Below, piece after piece: positions 1 to 5,357 of a stretch of 9,722 nucleotides of DNA. The position numbers and the translations under genes are program-made. Where the stretch lies: NCBI GenBank assembly GCA_964369625.1, contig CAYJFC010000030.1, positions 1 through 9,722 of the forward strand, read 5' to 3'. Within the stretch, counting starts at the first letter, position 1, and each line of letters begins with the position of its first letter. Origin of the DNA: CAKOSP01 sp964369625. GTDB taxonomy: Bacteria; Bacillota_I; Bacilli_A; RF39; UBA660. Below the pieces are notes generated by a model, which saw only the letters and a program-made list of their open reading frames with translations, made no database searches and was not told the DNA's origin.

Positions 1-146
1 ATACAGTAATGATAGATGGAGCAGGATATAACTGGACAAATGTAAAAGGGGAGCTGGTAGCAATGCCGAGTCCAACTGGAGGAACGTATCCTCTTGGAAC
101 GGGTCATACAGGTCATGGATTTGCTAAAATAACATATATTAATTAG
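1..146 (+). CDS. C-terminal end of a glycine-rich surface-type protein (partial)
   Basis: The left edge cuts this gene; the frame starting at base 3 is open for 47 codons to a TAG at 144-146. The tail contains GAGYNWTNVKGELVAMPSP and ends with GHTGHGFAKITYIN. This resembles the closing segment of the glycine-rich repeat domains of large Firmicute cell-surface proteins, which often end in a GxSGxGYARITLI-like string. Such proteins are usually secreted and wall-associated, but neither the signal peptide nor any anchor can be seen here. Composition differs from the neighbours: I count about 40% G+C (59 of 146 bases) against roughly 20% in sampled lines of the next gene, and it uses ccg, acg, ctg and ggg codons that are rare nearby. 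It is separated from yceD by a terminator and is probably unrelated to it in function. The family call rests on a short fragment and is tentative. Confidence 0.55.
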   Translation, partial: TVMIDGAGYNWTNVKGELVAMPSPTGGTYPLGTGHTGHGFAKITYIN

Positions 147-154
147 TAATGCTT

Positions 155-185
155 TAAAAATATAACATTTTGTGTTATATTTTTA
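155..185 (+). terminator. Perfect hairpin terminator after the surface-protein gene
   Basis: The arms at 155-167 and 173-185 are exact inverted repeats of 13 bp around a 5-base loop (TTTTG). The core is AAAAATATAACA paired with TGTTATATTTTT. The T-rich right arm supplies the U tract and the A-rich left arm would do so on the other strand, so it could work in both directions. The stem is nearly all A-T pairs, so it is weak in energy terms, but its position 9 bases after a stop codon supports the call. Confidence 0.7.
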
Positions 186-203
186 TTAGTTAGGAAGTGT
201 TTT

Positions 204-656
204 ATGATTATAAATATACAAACTTTAAATGTAAAAAAAGAAATATTAATAAATGAAAAGTTGCAATATGAAGATGAAAAACTTAAAACTATTGGTATTA
301 GAAAAATAGATAATTTAATTTTTGAGGGTAAATTATATTATAATTCACTTGATGAAATAATTTTAGAAGGAAGATTATTTGGTGATATAATATTGCCAGA
401 TGCAGTAGATTTGAGTGATTATATTCATAAAATTGATACAAATATAGAAGAAATTTTAGAAAGTGTGCAAAATACACTTGATATTTATGAGATTTTGTGG
501 GAAAATATTGTACTGGAAGTACCTATTCGTGTTTCTAATAAAGATTTAGGAAATAAAGAAGGGGACGGATGGAAAATATTAACTGAAGATAACGAAGAAA
601 AAGAAATAGATCCTAGGCTTCAAAAACTTCAAGAACTATTTAAAGGTGGTGAATAA
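204..656 (+). CDS. yceD: YceD/DUF177 family protein (YlbN-like)
   Basis: This 150-residue acidic protein belongs to the DUF177 family, whose gene almost always sits directly before rpmF. Its role is thought to lie in ribosome biogenesis or 23S rRNA metabolism but is poorly defined in Firmicutes. Visible family features are the LEGRLFGDIILPDAVDL segment (about 54-70), the DIYEILWENIVLEVPIR block (93-109), GDGW at 120-123 and the closing DPRLQKLQELF segment (136-146). Many members have a CxxC-like cysteine pair after the LEG strand; here the equivalent reads LPDAVDL and the protein has no cysteine at all. The ATG at 204 is preceded by AGGAAG at 192-197 with 6 bases of spacing. The stop is one base before the rpmF start, so the two genes are almost certainly co-transcribed. 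Length is slightly below the usual 160-175 residues. Confidence 0.85.
   Translation: MIINIQTLNVKKEILINEKLQYEDEKLKTIGIRKIDNLIFEGKLYYNSLDEIILEGRLFGDIILPDAVDLSDYIHKIDTNIEEILESVQNTLDIYEILWENIVLEVPIRVSNKDLGNKEGDGWKILTEDNEEKEIDPRLQKLQELFKGGE
645..651 (+). promoter_or_regulatory. Ribosome-binding site that fixes the rpmF start
   Basis: GGTGGTG lies inside the last codons of yceD, 6 bases before the ATG at 658. The GTG at 646 is in frame with rpmF but is part of this site. That makes ATG 658, which gives the canonical MAVPFRRTSK N-terminus, the real start. Confidence 0.75.
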
Positions 657-657
657 A

Positions 658-846
658 ATGGCAGTTCCATTTAGAAGAACAAGTAAAACAAAAAAAGCAA
701 TGCGTAGAACTCATTTAAAAAAAGAAGCTCCAACATTAGTGACATGTCCAAAATGTGGTGCTAATTTGAAACCTCATAGAGCTTGCGTAAAATGTGGTCA
801 ATACAAAGGTAAAGAAGTAATTAAAGTTAACGAAGAAACTAAATAA
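658..846 (+). CDS. rpmF: 50S ribosomal protein L32
   Basis: This is a 62-residue basic protein of the large ribosomal subunit. The N-terminus MAVPFRRTSKTKKAMRRTH is the L32 signature. A zinc ribbon follows, with C30-P-K-C33 and C43-V-K-C46, so this is the zinc-binding (C+) form. The start chosen is ATG 658 rather than the in-frame GTG at 646, because MAVP is the conserved L32 start and GTG 646 falls in the ribosome-binding site. The gene follows yceD by one base, the standard pairing, and ends before a strong terminator. Length and composition are normal for the family. Confidence 0.98.
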   Translation: MAVPFRRTSKTKKAMRRTHLKKEAPTLVTCPKCGANLKPHRACVKCGQYKGKEVIKVNEETK

Positions 847-870
847 TCATTATTTTTGTAAACAAATGTA

Positions 871-920
871 AACTTTTGAAAAAAGTTCAAAAAGTAAATA
901 AATATTATTTACTTTTTTTT
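871..920 (+). terminator. Rho-independent terminator after rpmF
   Basis: The main hairpin has a perfect 13-bp stem: AAAAAGTAAATAA (889-901), a 3-base loop ATA, and TTATTTACTTTTT (905-917), followed by more T residues to 920. A smaller perfect hairpin precedes it: AACTTTT (871-877), loop GAA, AAAAGTT (881-887). It should end the yceD-rpmF transcript. Its right arm also contains the proposed -35 box of the mraZ promoter. Confidence 0.85.
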
Positions 921-936
921 GTTTTAGAAGTATAAT
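908..936 (+). promoter_or_regulatory. Predicted sigma-A promoter of the mraZ operon
   Basis: A perfect -10 box TATAAT lies at 931-936 and a -35-like TTTACT at 908-913, separated by 17 bases. Transcription would start near A943, giving a leader of about 37 bases that carries all three MraZ boxes. The -35 lies inside the right arm of the rpmF terminator stem. The exact -10, the spacing and the position before an mraZ gene make this a good prediction. Confidence 0.7.
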
Positions 937-947
937 AAAGTTACACG

Positions 948-972
948 GTGGGTCATCGTGGGGGGAAGTGGG
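948..972 (+). promoter_or_regulatory. Three MraZ boxes (GTGGG repeats with 10-bp period)
   Basis: GTGGG occurs at 948-952, 958-962 and 968-972, so the repeats begin exactly 10 bases apart, one helical turn. Direct GTGGG/TGGGN repeats spaced by 5 bases upstream of mraZ are the known binding sites of MraZ, which forms a ring of subunits contacting successive repeats. Here they lie just downstream of the predicted transcription start. The third merges with the mraZ ribosome-binding region (AGTGGGG, 967-973, 6 bases before ATG 980). Autoregulation is inferred from the match to the known site. Confidence 0.85.
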
Positions 973-979
973 GAACGTT

Positions 980-1417
980 ATGTTGATTGGTCAATTTAAT
1001 CATAATCTTGACGAAAAAAACAGATTAGTTATTCCTACAAAGTATCGCAACATTTTAGGTAGTGAATTCATAATTACTAAAGGGCTTGAAAAATGTTTAT
1101 ATGTTTATCCTTTAGAAAAATGGAATAAGCTAGTTGAAAAGTTAGAAACACTTCCTTTTACTAAAAAAGATGCTAGAACTTTTATTCGTTCATTTTTCTC
1201 TGGAGCCACTGATTCTAATTTAGATAAATCAGGCAGAGTTGTAATTAACGAATTGCATGCAAAATATGCAAATCTTACTAAAGAATGTGTTATAATTGGT
1301 GTTAATGACCGTTTAGAAATTTGGTCTAATGAAGACTTTAATAATTTTAATATAGAAAATGAAAGTGCATTAGAAGAAATAGCGGAGCATTTATTTGAGG
1401 TAAACGATGCATTATAG
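980..1417 (+). CDS. mraZ: Transcriptional regulator MraZ
   Basis: This is a 145-residue DNA-binding regulator at the head of the division cluster, with two AbrB-like swapped-hairpin halves. Each half carries the family DxxxR motif: D11-E-K-N-R15, followed by LVIPTKYR, and D82-K-S-G-R86, followed by VVINELH. In studied bacteria MraZ binds repeats ahead of its own gene and controls the dcw operon. The ATG at 980 gives MLIGQFNHNLDEKNRL, matching the usual short N-terminus. An in-frame GTG at 968 is rejected because it is the third MraZ box. The gene overlaps rsmH by 11 bases, suggesting translational coupling. Length is typical (about 143-152). Confidence 0.96.
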   Translation: MLIGQFNHNLDEKNRLVIPTKYRNILGSEFIITKGLEKCLYVYPLEKWNKLVEKLETLPFTKKDARTFIRSFFSGATDSNLDKSGRVVINELHAKYANLTKECVIIGVNDRLEIWSNEDFNNFNIENESALEEIAEHLFEVNDAL

Positions 1418-2318
1418 TGTAATGAAAAAAGAAATTCTTGAAAATCTAAATATAAAAGATAGTGGTATATATGTAGACTGCACAATTGGTTATGCTGGTC
1501 ATAGTAGCGAGATATTATCTAAAATACCAAAAGGTCATTTATATGGTTTTGATCAAGATAAAAAGGCAATTGAGTATAGTACTAAACTATTAGGTGAAGT
1601 TGGGAAAAATTTTACTTTGATAAATAAAAATTTTTCTACACTTGAAGAAGCCTTAAATGAAATTGGAGATTTTGGTGTAGACGGTATTTTATTTGATTTA
1701 GGATTTTCATCACCGCAAATAGATGATGCTTCTAGAGGTTTTTCATTTATGAATGATGGACCACTAGATATGCGTATGAGTGATAATGGTAAAAGTGCTA
1801 AAGATATTATTGATTCTTATAGCGAAGAAGAACTTGCTAACATATTTTTTAAATATGGAGAAGAAAAATTTTCTAGAAACATAGCTAAAAAAATAGTAAG
1901 TGAAAAAAATAATATAAATACAACTTTAGAGCTTGTTGAAGCAATTAAATCAGCAGTAGGTGCAAATTATTTTTATAAAAAACACCCTGAAAGAAAAATA
2001 TTTCAAGCAATAAGAATAGAAGTTAATGATGAGCTAAAAGTAATTGAAAAAGCATTACCAGAGGCAATAAATAAATTAAATAAGGGCGGAAGAATATGTG
2101 TAATAACATTTCACTCTTTAGAAGATAGAATAGTAAAGACTGTATTTAAAAAATATAGTGAAATAGATGAAATGGTTCGAGGATTACCTGTTATACCAGA
2201 TCAGTATAAACCACTGATTAAATTAATTAACAAAAATCCTCTTCTACCTACCCAAGAAGAACTTGATGAAAATTCAAGAAGTAGAAGTGCTAAACTAAGA
2301 GTTATTGAAAGGATATAA
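1407..2318 (+). CDS. rsmH: 16S rRNA (cytosine-1402-N4)-methyltransferase RsmH
   Basis: RsmH (MraW) uses S-adenosylmethionine to methylate N4 of C1402 in the decoding centre of 16S rRNA. The 303-residue length is normal. Visible motifs are the N-terminal HYSVMKKEIL, the SAM-binding VDCTIGYAGHS loop (23-33), DGILFDLGFSSPQ (92-104), RGFSFMNDGPLDMRM (110-124), FQAIRIEVNDEL in the middle, HSLEDR (236-241) and the C-terminal RSRSAKLRV (291-299). The SAM loop reads GYAGH where many homologues have GGGGH, and DLGFSS replaces DLGVSS; both look like conservative lineage variants. Start ATG 1407 lies within the end of mraZ and has GAGG at 1397-1400 with 6 bases of spacing. It is the second gene of the mraZ operon; ftsL starts two bases after its stop. 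Confidence 0.97.
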   Translation: MHYSVMKKEILENLNIKDSGIYVDCTIGYAGHSSEILSKIPKGHLYGFDQDKKAIEYSTKLLGEVGKNFTLINKNFSTLEEALNEIGDFGVDGILFDLGFSSPQIDDASRGFSFMNDGPLDMRMSDNGKSAKDIIDSYSEEELANIFFKYGEEKFSRNIAKKIVSEKNNINTTLELVEAIKSAVGANYFYKKHPERKIFQAIRIEVNDELKVIEKALPEAINKLNKGGRICVITFHSLEDRIVKTVFKKYSEIDEMVRGLPVIPDQYKPLIKLINKNPLLPTQEELDENSRSRSAKLRVIERI

Positions 2319-2320
2319 AG

Positions 2321-2620
2321 ATGAAAAAAAGTGATGGAAAAAAAGTAAAACTATTAAAAGGTGAAAAAATTATGTATATTTTATTACTAGGATTAATTAT
2401 TTTAATACCTGTAGTTAATGTTTTTAGTTCAGCACTTTTATCTGAAACAAATATTAATGTTGAAGAACTTGAATCTAAAATATCCAAACAAAATAAAACA
2501 AATGAAAGTTTAGCAATGCAAGTTAATGAACTTGCTAGTTTGCAAAATATCCAAACTATTGCAGAAACTTATGGATTATCATATACTAATGGTAATATTA
2601 AAGTAATTGAAGGAGAATAA
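2321..2620 (+). CDS. ftsL: Cell division protein FtsL
   Basis: This is a 99-residue bitopic membrane protein. It has a short lysine-rich cytoplasmic tail (1-17), one transmembrane helix (about 18-40, MYILLLGLIILIPVVNVF), and then an extracytoplasmic leucine-zipper-like coiled coil (about 46-78). The closing segment LQNIQTIAETYGLSY is typical of Firmicute FtsL. In the divisome FtsL partners DivIC/FtsB and DivIB/FtsQ and helps activate the FtsW-class B PBP pair. Sequence conservation in this family is low, so the call leans on topology, the C-terminal segment and position between rsmH and pbpB. AAAGGA at 2308-2313 serves ATG 2321 with 7 bases of spacing. A second candidate site, AAAGGTG at 2357-2363, precedes an in-frame ATG at 2372, which would remove the basic tail and is therefore less likely. 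Confidence 0.88.
   Translation: MKKSDGKKVKLLKGEKIMYILLLGLIILIPVVNVFSSALLSETNINVEELESKISKQNKTNESLAMQVNELASLQNIQTIAETYGLSYTNGNIKVIEGE
2610..2616 (+). promoter_or_regulatory. Ribosome-binding site supporting the GTG start of pbpB
   Basis: AAGGAGA is a near-perfect Shine-Dalgarno sequence, 9 bases before the GTG at 2626 and overlapping the last codons of ftsL. It supports the non-ATG start, which gives a short basic cytoplasmic tail before the membrane anchor. Confidence 0.7.
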
Positions 2621-2625
2621 AATTA

Positions 2626-4710
2626 GTGAAAAGTAGAGTAATCGTTAAAAATTATAAATTTGTATATTTAGTGGTTGCTCTTTTTTTATTGCTTGCAATT
2701 ATAAGGCTTGCGTCAGTTTGTCTTGGTGATACAGTTGATGGAATGAATATTGAAGCTTTTGCTAGTTCAAGAAATACAGTTGATGAAGTTTTATATGCTA
2801 GTAGAGGTAATATATTTGATATAAGTGGTGAAAGTTTAGCTCAAACAGTTAATTCGTACACAGTAATAGCCTATTTAGAAGAATCTAGAACAGAAGAAGA
2901 TGATGATCCAAGACATGTTATTGATAAGGGATTAACAGCATCTAGTTTAGCTCCAATTCTTGAAATAGAAGAATCTGTTTTACTTGAAATGCTTAATAAA
3001 GATAAATATCAAGTAGAACTTAAAAGAAATATTACAGAGCTTGTTAAAAGTCAAATTGATGAACTTAATTTACCAGGAATAGATTTTACAAATTCAGTGA
3101 CAAGATATTATCAATCAGGAACATTTGCTTCATATTTAGTTGGCTATGCAAAAACAGATGAAAATGGGCATATTACTGGTGAACTTGGAATTGAAGGATA
3201 TTACGATGATATTTTAAAAGGTACTGATGGTCAGTCAATATATCAAGTGGATGCTTATGGCTATAAAATACCAAATGTACCTGAAACTACTACAGATGCA
3301 GTAAGTGGCTCTGATATATATTTAACGATTGATAGTAATATTCAGTTAATAGCTGAAAATGCTATTAATAAAATATCGAAAGAATATGAACACCAGTGGT
3401 CTATTATAACTGTTATGGATGCGAATACTGGAGCAATAGTTGCTAGTGCTACTAGTCCAACTTATAATCCAAATGATTTAAATACGCTTACGTCATATTT
3501 AAACCCCTTAGTTAGTTATCAATATGAACCGGGTTCAACTATGAAAACATTTTCGTTTGCAGCTTCCATAGAAGAAGGATTATATGATGGTAATAAAACA
3601 TATTTATCCGGCTCTATAGATGTAGCAGATGTAACAATTAAAGATTATAATAAATATGGATGGGGAGAAATAACATTTGATAAAGGTTATGCATATTCAT
3701 CAAATGTTGCTTCTACTATGCTTGCTTTAGAGCTTGGGAATAGTACATTAACAGATTATTATAAAAATTTAGGTTTTGGCTCTGTTACTGGAATAGAACT
3801 TGCAGGTGAAATAAAAGGGAGTGTTGATTTTTATTATCAATCAGAACTTGCTAATGCATCATTTGGTCAAGGGCTTAGTGTAACTCCAATACAAATGCTA
3901 CAAGCATATAGTGTTATCACTAATCATGGAACTGTAATAAAACCTTATATAGTAGATAAAATAGTAGATGAAAATGGGACAGTTACATATGAAGCTAGTA
4001 GAGAAGAAGTAGCTAAAGTTTATAGTAAAGAGACTATTGAACATATGCAAAATTTAATGTACGATGCAGTATATAATGGTACAAGTACTTTATGGCAGCC
4101 TGATAATGTAACAGTTATAGGTAAAACTGGTACTTCGCAAATACCGTCTCCAAGTGGAGGTTATTTAGAAGGAGATAATAACGTAATAAGAAGTTTTACA
4201 AGTATATTTCCAAAAGAAAATCCAGAGTATATATTGTATATGGCAACAGATAGATATACTGGTCCATCTAGTAATTTAGCTGATATTACTACAGTTGCTA
4301 TTGAAGAAATAGCAAGTTATGCAAAAATTACAGATGAAGAAATAAATCATGTTGTATCATCTAAAATTACACTAGATAATTATATAAGTGATAAAGTAAG
4401 TGATGTTGTAGTAGATTTAGGAAATTTATCTCTTTTACCAGTTGTAATAGGTGATGGAACGTATGTTACAAATCAGTATCCACTTAAAAATAGTACAGTA
4501 TTTTCTTCAGATAAAGTATTTATTAAAAGTAATTCTGAAAATATAGTAATGCCAGATATTACAGGTTATAGTGCCAGTGATGTAAAAACACTTGCAAATT
4601 TAATGGGAATAAAATATCAAATAGAAGGGTATGGTTACGTAAATGGTCAAAGTATAGCAGCAGGATCTGTTGTTGTGAAAACAGATACTTTGAGTGTAAC
4701 TTTAAATTAA
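2626..4710 (+). CDS. pbpB: Class B penicillin-binding protein, divisome D,D-transpeptidase (PBP2B/FtsI type)
   Basis: This 694-residue protein cross-links septal peptidoglycan outside the membrane. Its parts in order are an N-terminal membrane anchor (about 10-31), a dimerisation/pedestal domain starting at the RGNIFD motif (60-65), a transpeptidase domain, and two probable C-terminal PASTA repeats (about 575-694, with the last beginning near VMPDITGYSASDV). The transpeptidase triad is complete: catalytic S304 with K307 in STMK, S358-S359-N360 (SxN), and K500-T501-G502 followed by TS. PASTA repeats bind muropeptide or stabilise the protein in Firmicute PBP2B and SpoVD. The context, mraZ-rsmH-ftsL-pbpB, is the standard dcw order and favours division over elongation or sporulation. 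The start is GTG 2626, served by AAGGAGA. The PAP2 gene starts one base after its stop. PbpB and SpoVD cannot be fully told apart by motifs alone. Confidence 0.93.
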   Translation: MKSRVIVKNYKFVYLVVALFLLLAIIRLASVCLGDTVDGMNIEAFASSRNTVDEVLYASRGNIFDISGESLAQTVNSYTVIAYLEESRTEEDDDPRHVIDKGLTASSLAPILEIEESVLLEMLNKDKYQVELKRNITELVKSQIDELNLPGIDFTNSVTRYYQSGTFASYLVGYAKTDENGHITGELGIEGYYDDILKGTDGQSIYQVDAYGYKIPNVPETTTDAVSGSDIYLTIDSNIQLIAENAINKISKEYEHQWSIITVMDANTGAIVASATSPTYNPNDLNTLTSYLNPLVSYQYEPGSTMKTFSFAASIEEGLYDGNKTYLSGSIDVADVTIKDYNKYGWGEITFDKGYAYSSNVASTMLALELGNSTLTDYYKNLGFGSVTGIELAGEIKGSVDFYYQSELANASFGQGLSVTPIQMLQAYSVITNHGTVIKPYIVDKIVDENGTVTYEASREEVAKVYSKETIEHMQNLMYDAVYNGTSTLWQPDNVTVIGKTGTSQIPSPSGGYLEGDNNVIRSFTSIFPKENPEYILYMATDRYTGPSSNLADITTVAIEEIASYAKITDEEINHVVSSKITLDNYISDKVSDVVVDLGNLSLLPVVIGDGTYVTNQYPLKNSTVFSSDKVFIKSNSENIVMPDITGYSASDVKTLANLMGIKYQIEGYGYVNGQSIAAGSVVVKTDTLSVTLN

Positions 4711-4711
4711 T

Positions 4712-5311
4712 ATGAAAAATAAAAAAATATATTTAGTTATAGGTTTAATAATACTATGTGGATTAACTGTAGTTTTGTTTAAAGATAATTTAATAAAAAT
4801 AGATTATGAATTCGAAGCATATATAACTAATAATTTAAGAGAAGATTTTTTAACAACTCTTATGAACTTTTTCTCATTTTTAGCTTCAGGGCAATTTTTA
4901 ATAATTATATCTGTATTATTATTAGTAATACTAAAAAATAAAGTATCAATGTATTTAATATATAATTTAGTAGTTGGTTTTACTTTAAATGTATTTTTAA
5001 AATTTGTAGTAGCAAGAACTAGACCAACTTTTGCTATAGTAGCAGAACAAGGATATTCTTTTCCATCAGGACATGCAATGCTAAGTACAATATTTTATGG
5101 ATTAATAATATATTTTGTATATACTAGTAAATTTAATAAAATATATAAAATATTTAGTATCATAATTTTAAGTATAGTAATATTATTAATATCATTTAGT
5201 AGATTATATTTAGGAGTACATTATTTAAGTGATGTTTATTCAGGAATTTTAATAGGATTATTATTTATATGTATATTTATAATTGTAAAAAACAAATTAA
5301 CTAAAAATTAA
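4712..5311 (+). CDS. PAP2-family membrane phosphatase (possible undecaprenyl-diphosphatase)
   Basis: This is a 199-residue integral membrane protein with about five or six hydrophobic helices and the full three-part PAP2 active site: K97-x6-R104-P105, P118-S-G-H121, and S163-R164-x5-H170-x3-D174. The final motif has the histidine that forms the phospho-enzyme. Family members include BcrC/PgpB-type enzymes that remove phosphate from undecaprenyl pyrophosphate or phosphatidylglycerol phosphate. Its place one base after pbpB in a cell-wall operon favours recycling of the lipid carrier, but the substrate is inferred. The ATG at 4712 lacks a clear Shine-Dalgarno sequence, so translation probably depends on ribosomes finishing pbpB. 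The last codons lie inside a terminator hairpin. Confidence 0.88.
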   Translation: MKNKKIYLVIGLIILCGLTVVLFKDNLIKIDYEFEAYITNNLREDFLTTLMNFFSFLASGQFLIIISVLLLVILKNKVSMYLIYNLVVGFTLNVFLKFVVARTRPTFAIVAEQGYSFPSGHAMLSTIFYGLIIYFVYTSKFNKIYKIFSIIILSIVILLISFSRLYLGVHYLSDVYSGILIGLLFICIFIIVKNKLTKN

Positions 5312-5323
5312 TTGTTTTTTTTT
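5287..5323 (+). terminator. Terminator ending the mraZ operon, overlapping the PAP2 3' end
   Basis: AAAAAACAA (5287-5295) pairs with TTGTTTTTT (5312-5320). The stem continues after one bulged A with TTAA (5297-5300) pairing TTAA (5308-5311). The loop is CTAAAAA, and the T run continues to 5323. The hairpin covers the last eight codons and the stop of the PAP2 gene. Confidence 0.75.
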
Positions 5324-5339
5324 GCTAATATGATAAAAT
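5312..5339 (+). promoter_or_regulatory. Possible promoter of pflB-pflA
   Basis: The short gap after the terminator contains TGATAAAAT at 5331-5339, an extended -10 (TGnTAAAAT), with a weak -35-like TTGTTT at 5312-5317 and 16 bases between the two. An alternative -10 is TATGAT at 5329-5334, which would leave a more comfortable leader before the AGAGGTG ribosome-binding site (5345-5351). A promoter is expected here because a terminator lies just upstream, but the exact boxes are uncertain. Confidence 0.35.
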
Positions 5340-5357
5340 TAAATAGAGGTGTAAAAT

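Noticed and set aside
153..181. Promoter for yceD (TTTAAA / TATATT, 17-base spacing)
   Set aside because: Both boxes lie inside the terminator hairpin, and the start would fall almost on the ribosome-binding site. The match is likely due to A+T richness, and the true promoter source is unclear.
646..657. Longer L32 start at GTG 646
   Set aside because: It would add MVNK before the canonical MAVPFRRTSK start, and the GTG is part of the ribosome-binding site for ATG 658.
968..979. Longer MraZ start at GTG 968
   Set aside because: This GTG is the third MraZ box, and family members start close to the MLIGQF segment encoded from 980.
1105..1485. Minus-strand reading frame opposite mraZ and rsmH, and similar ones elsewhere
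   Set aside because: It lies antisense to well-recognised genes, has no recognisable motifs, and its low-complexity composition mirrors the coding strand.
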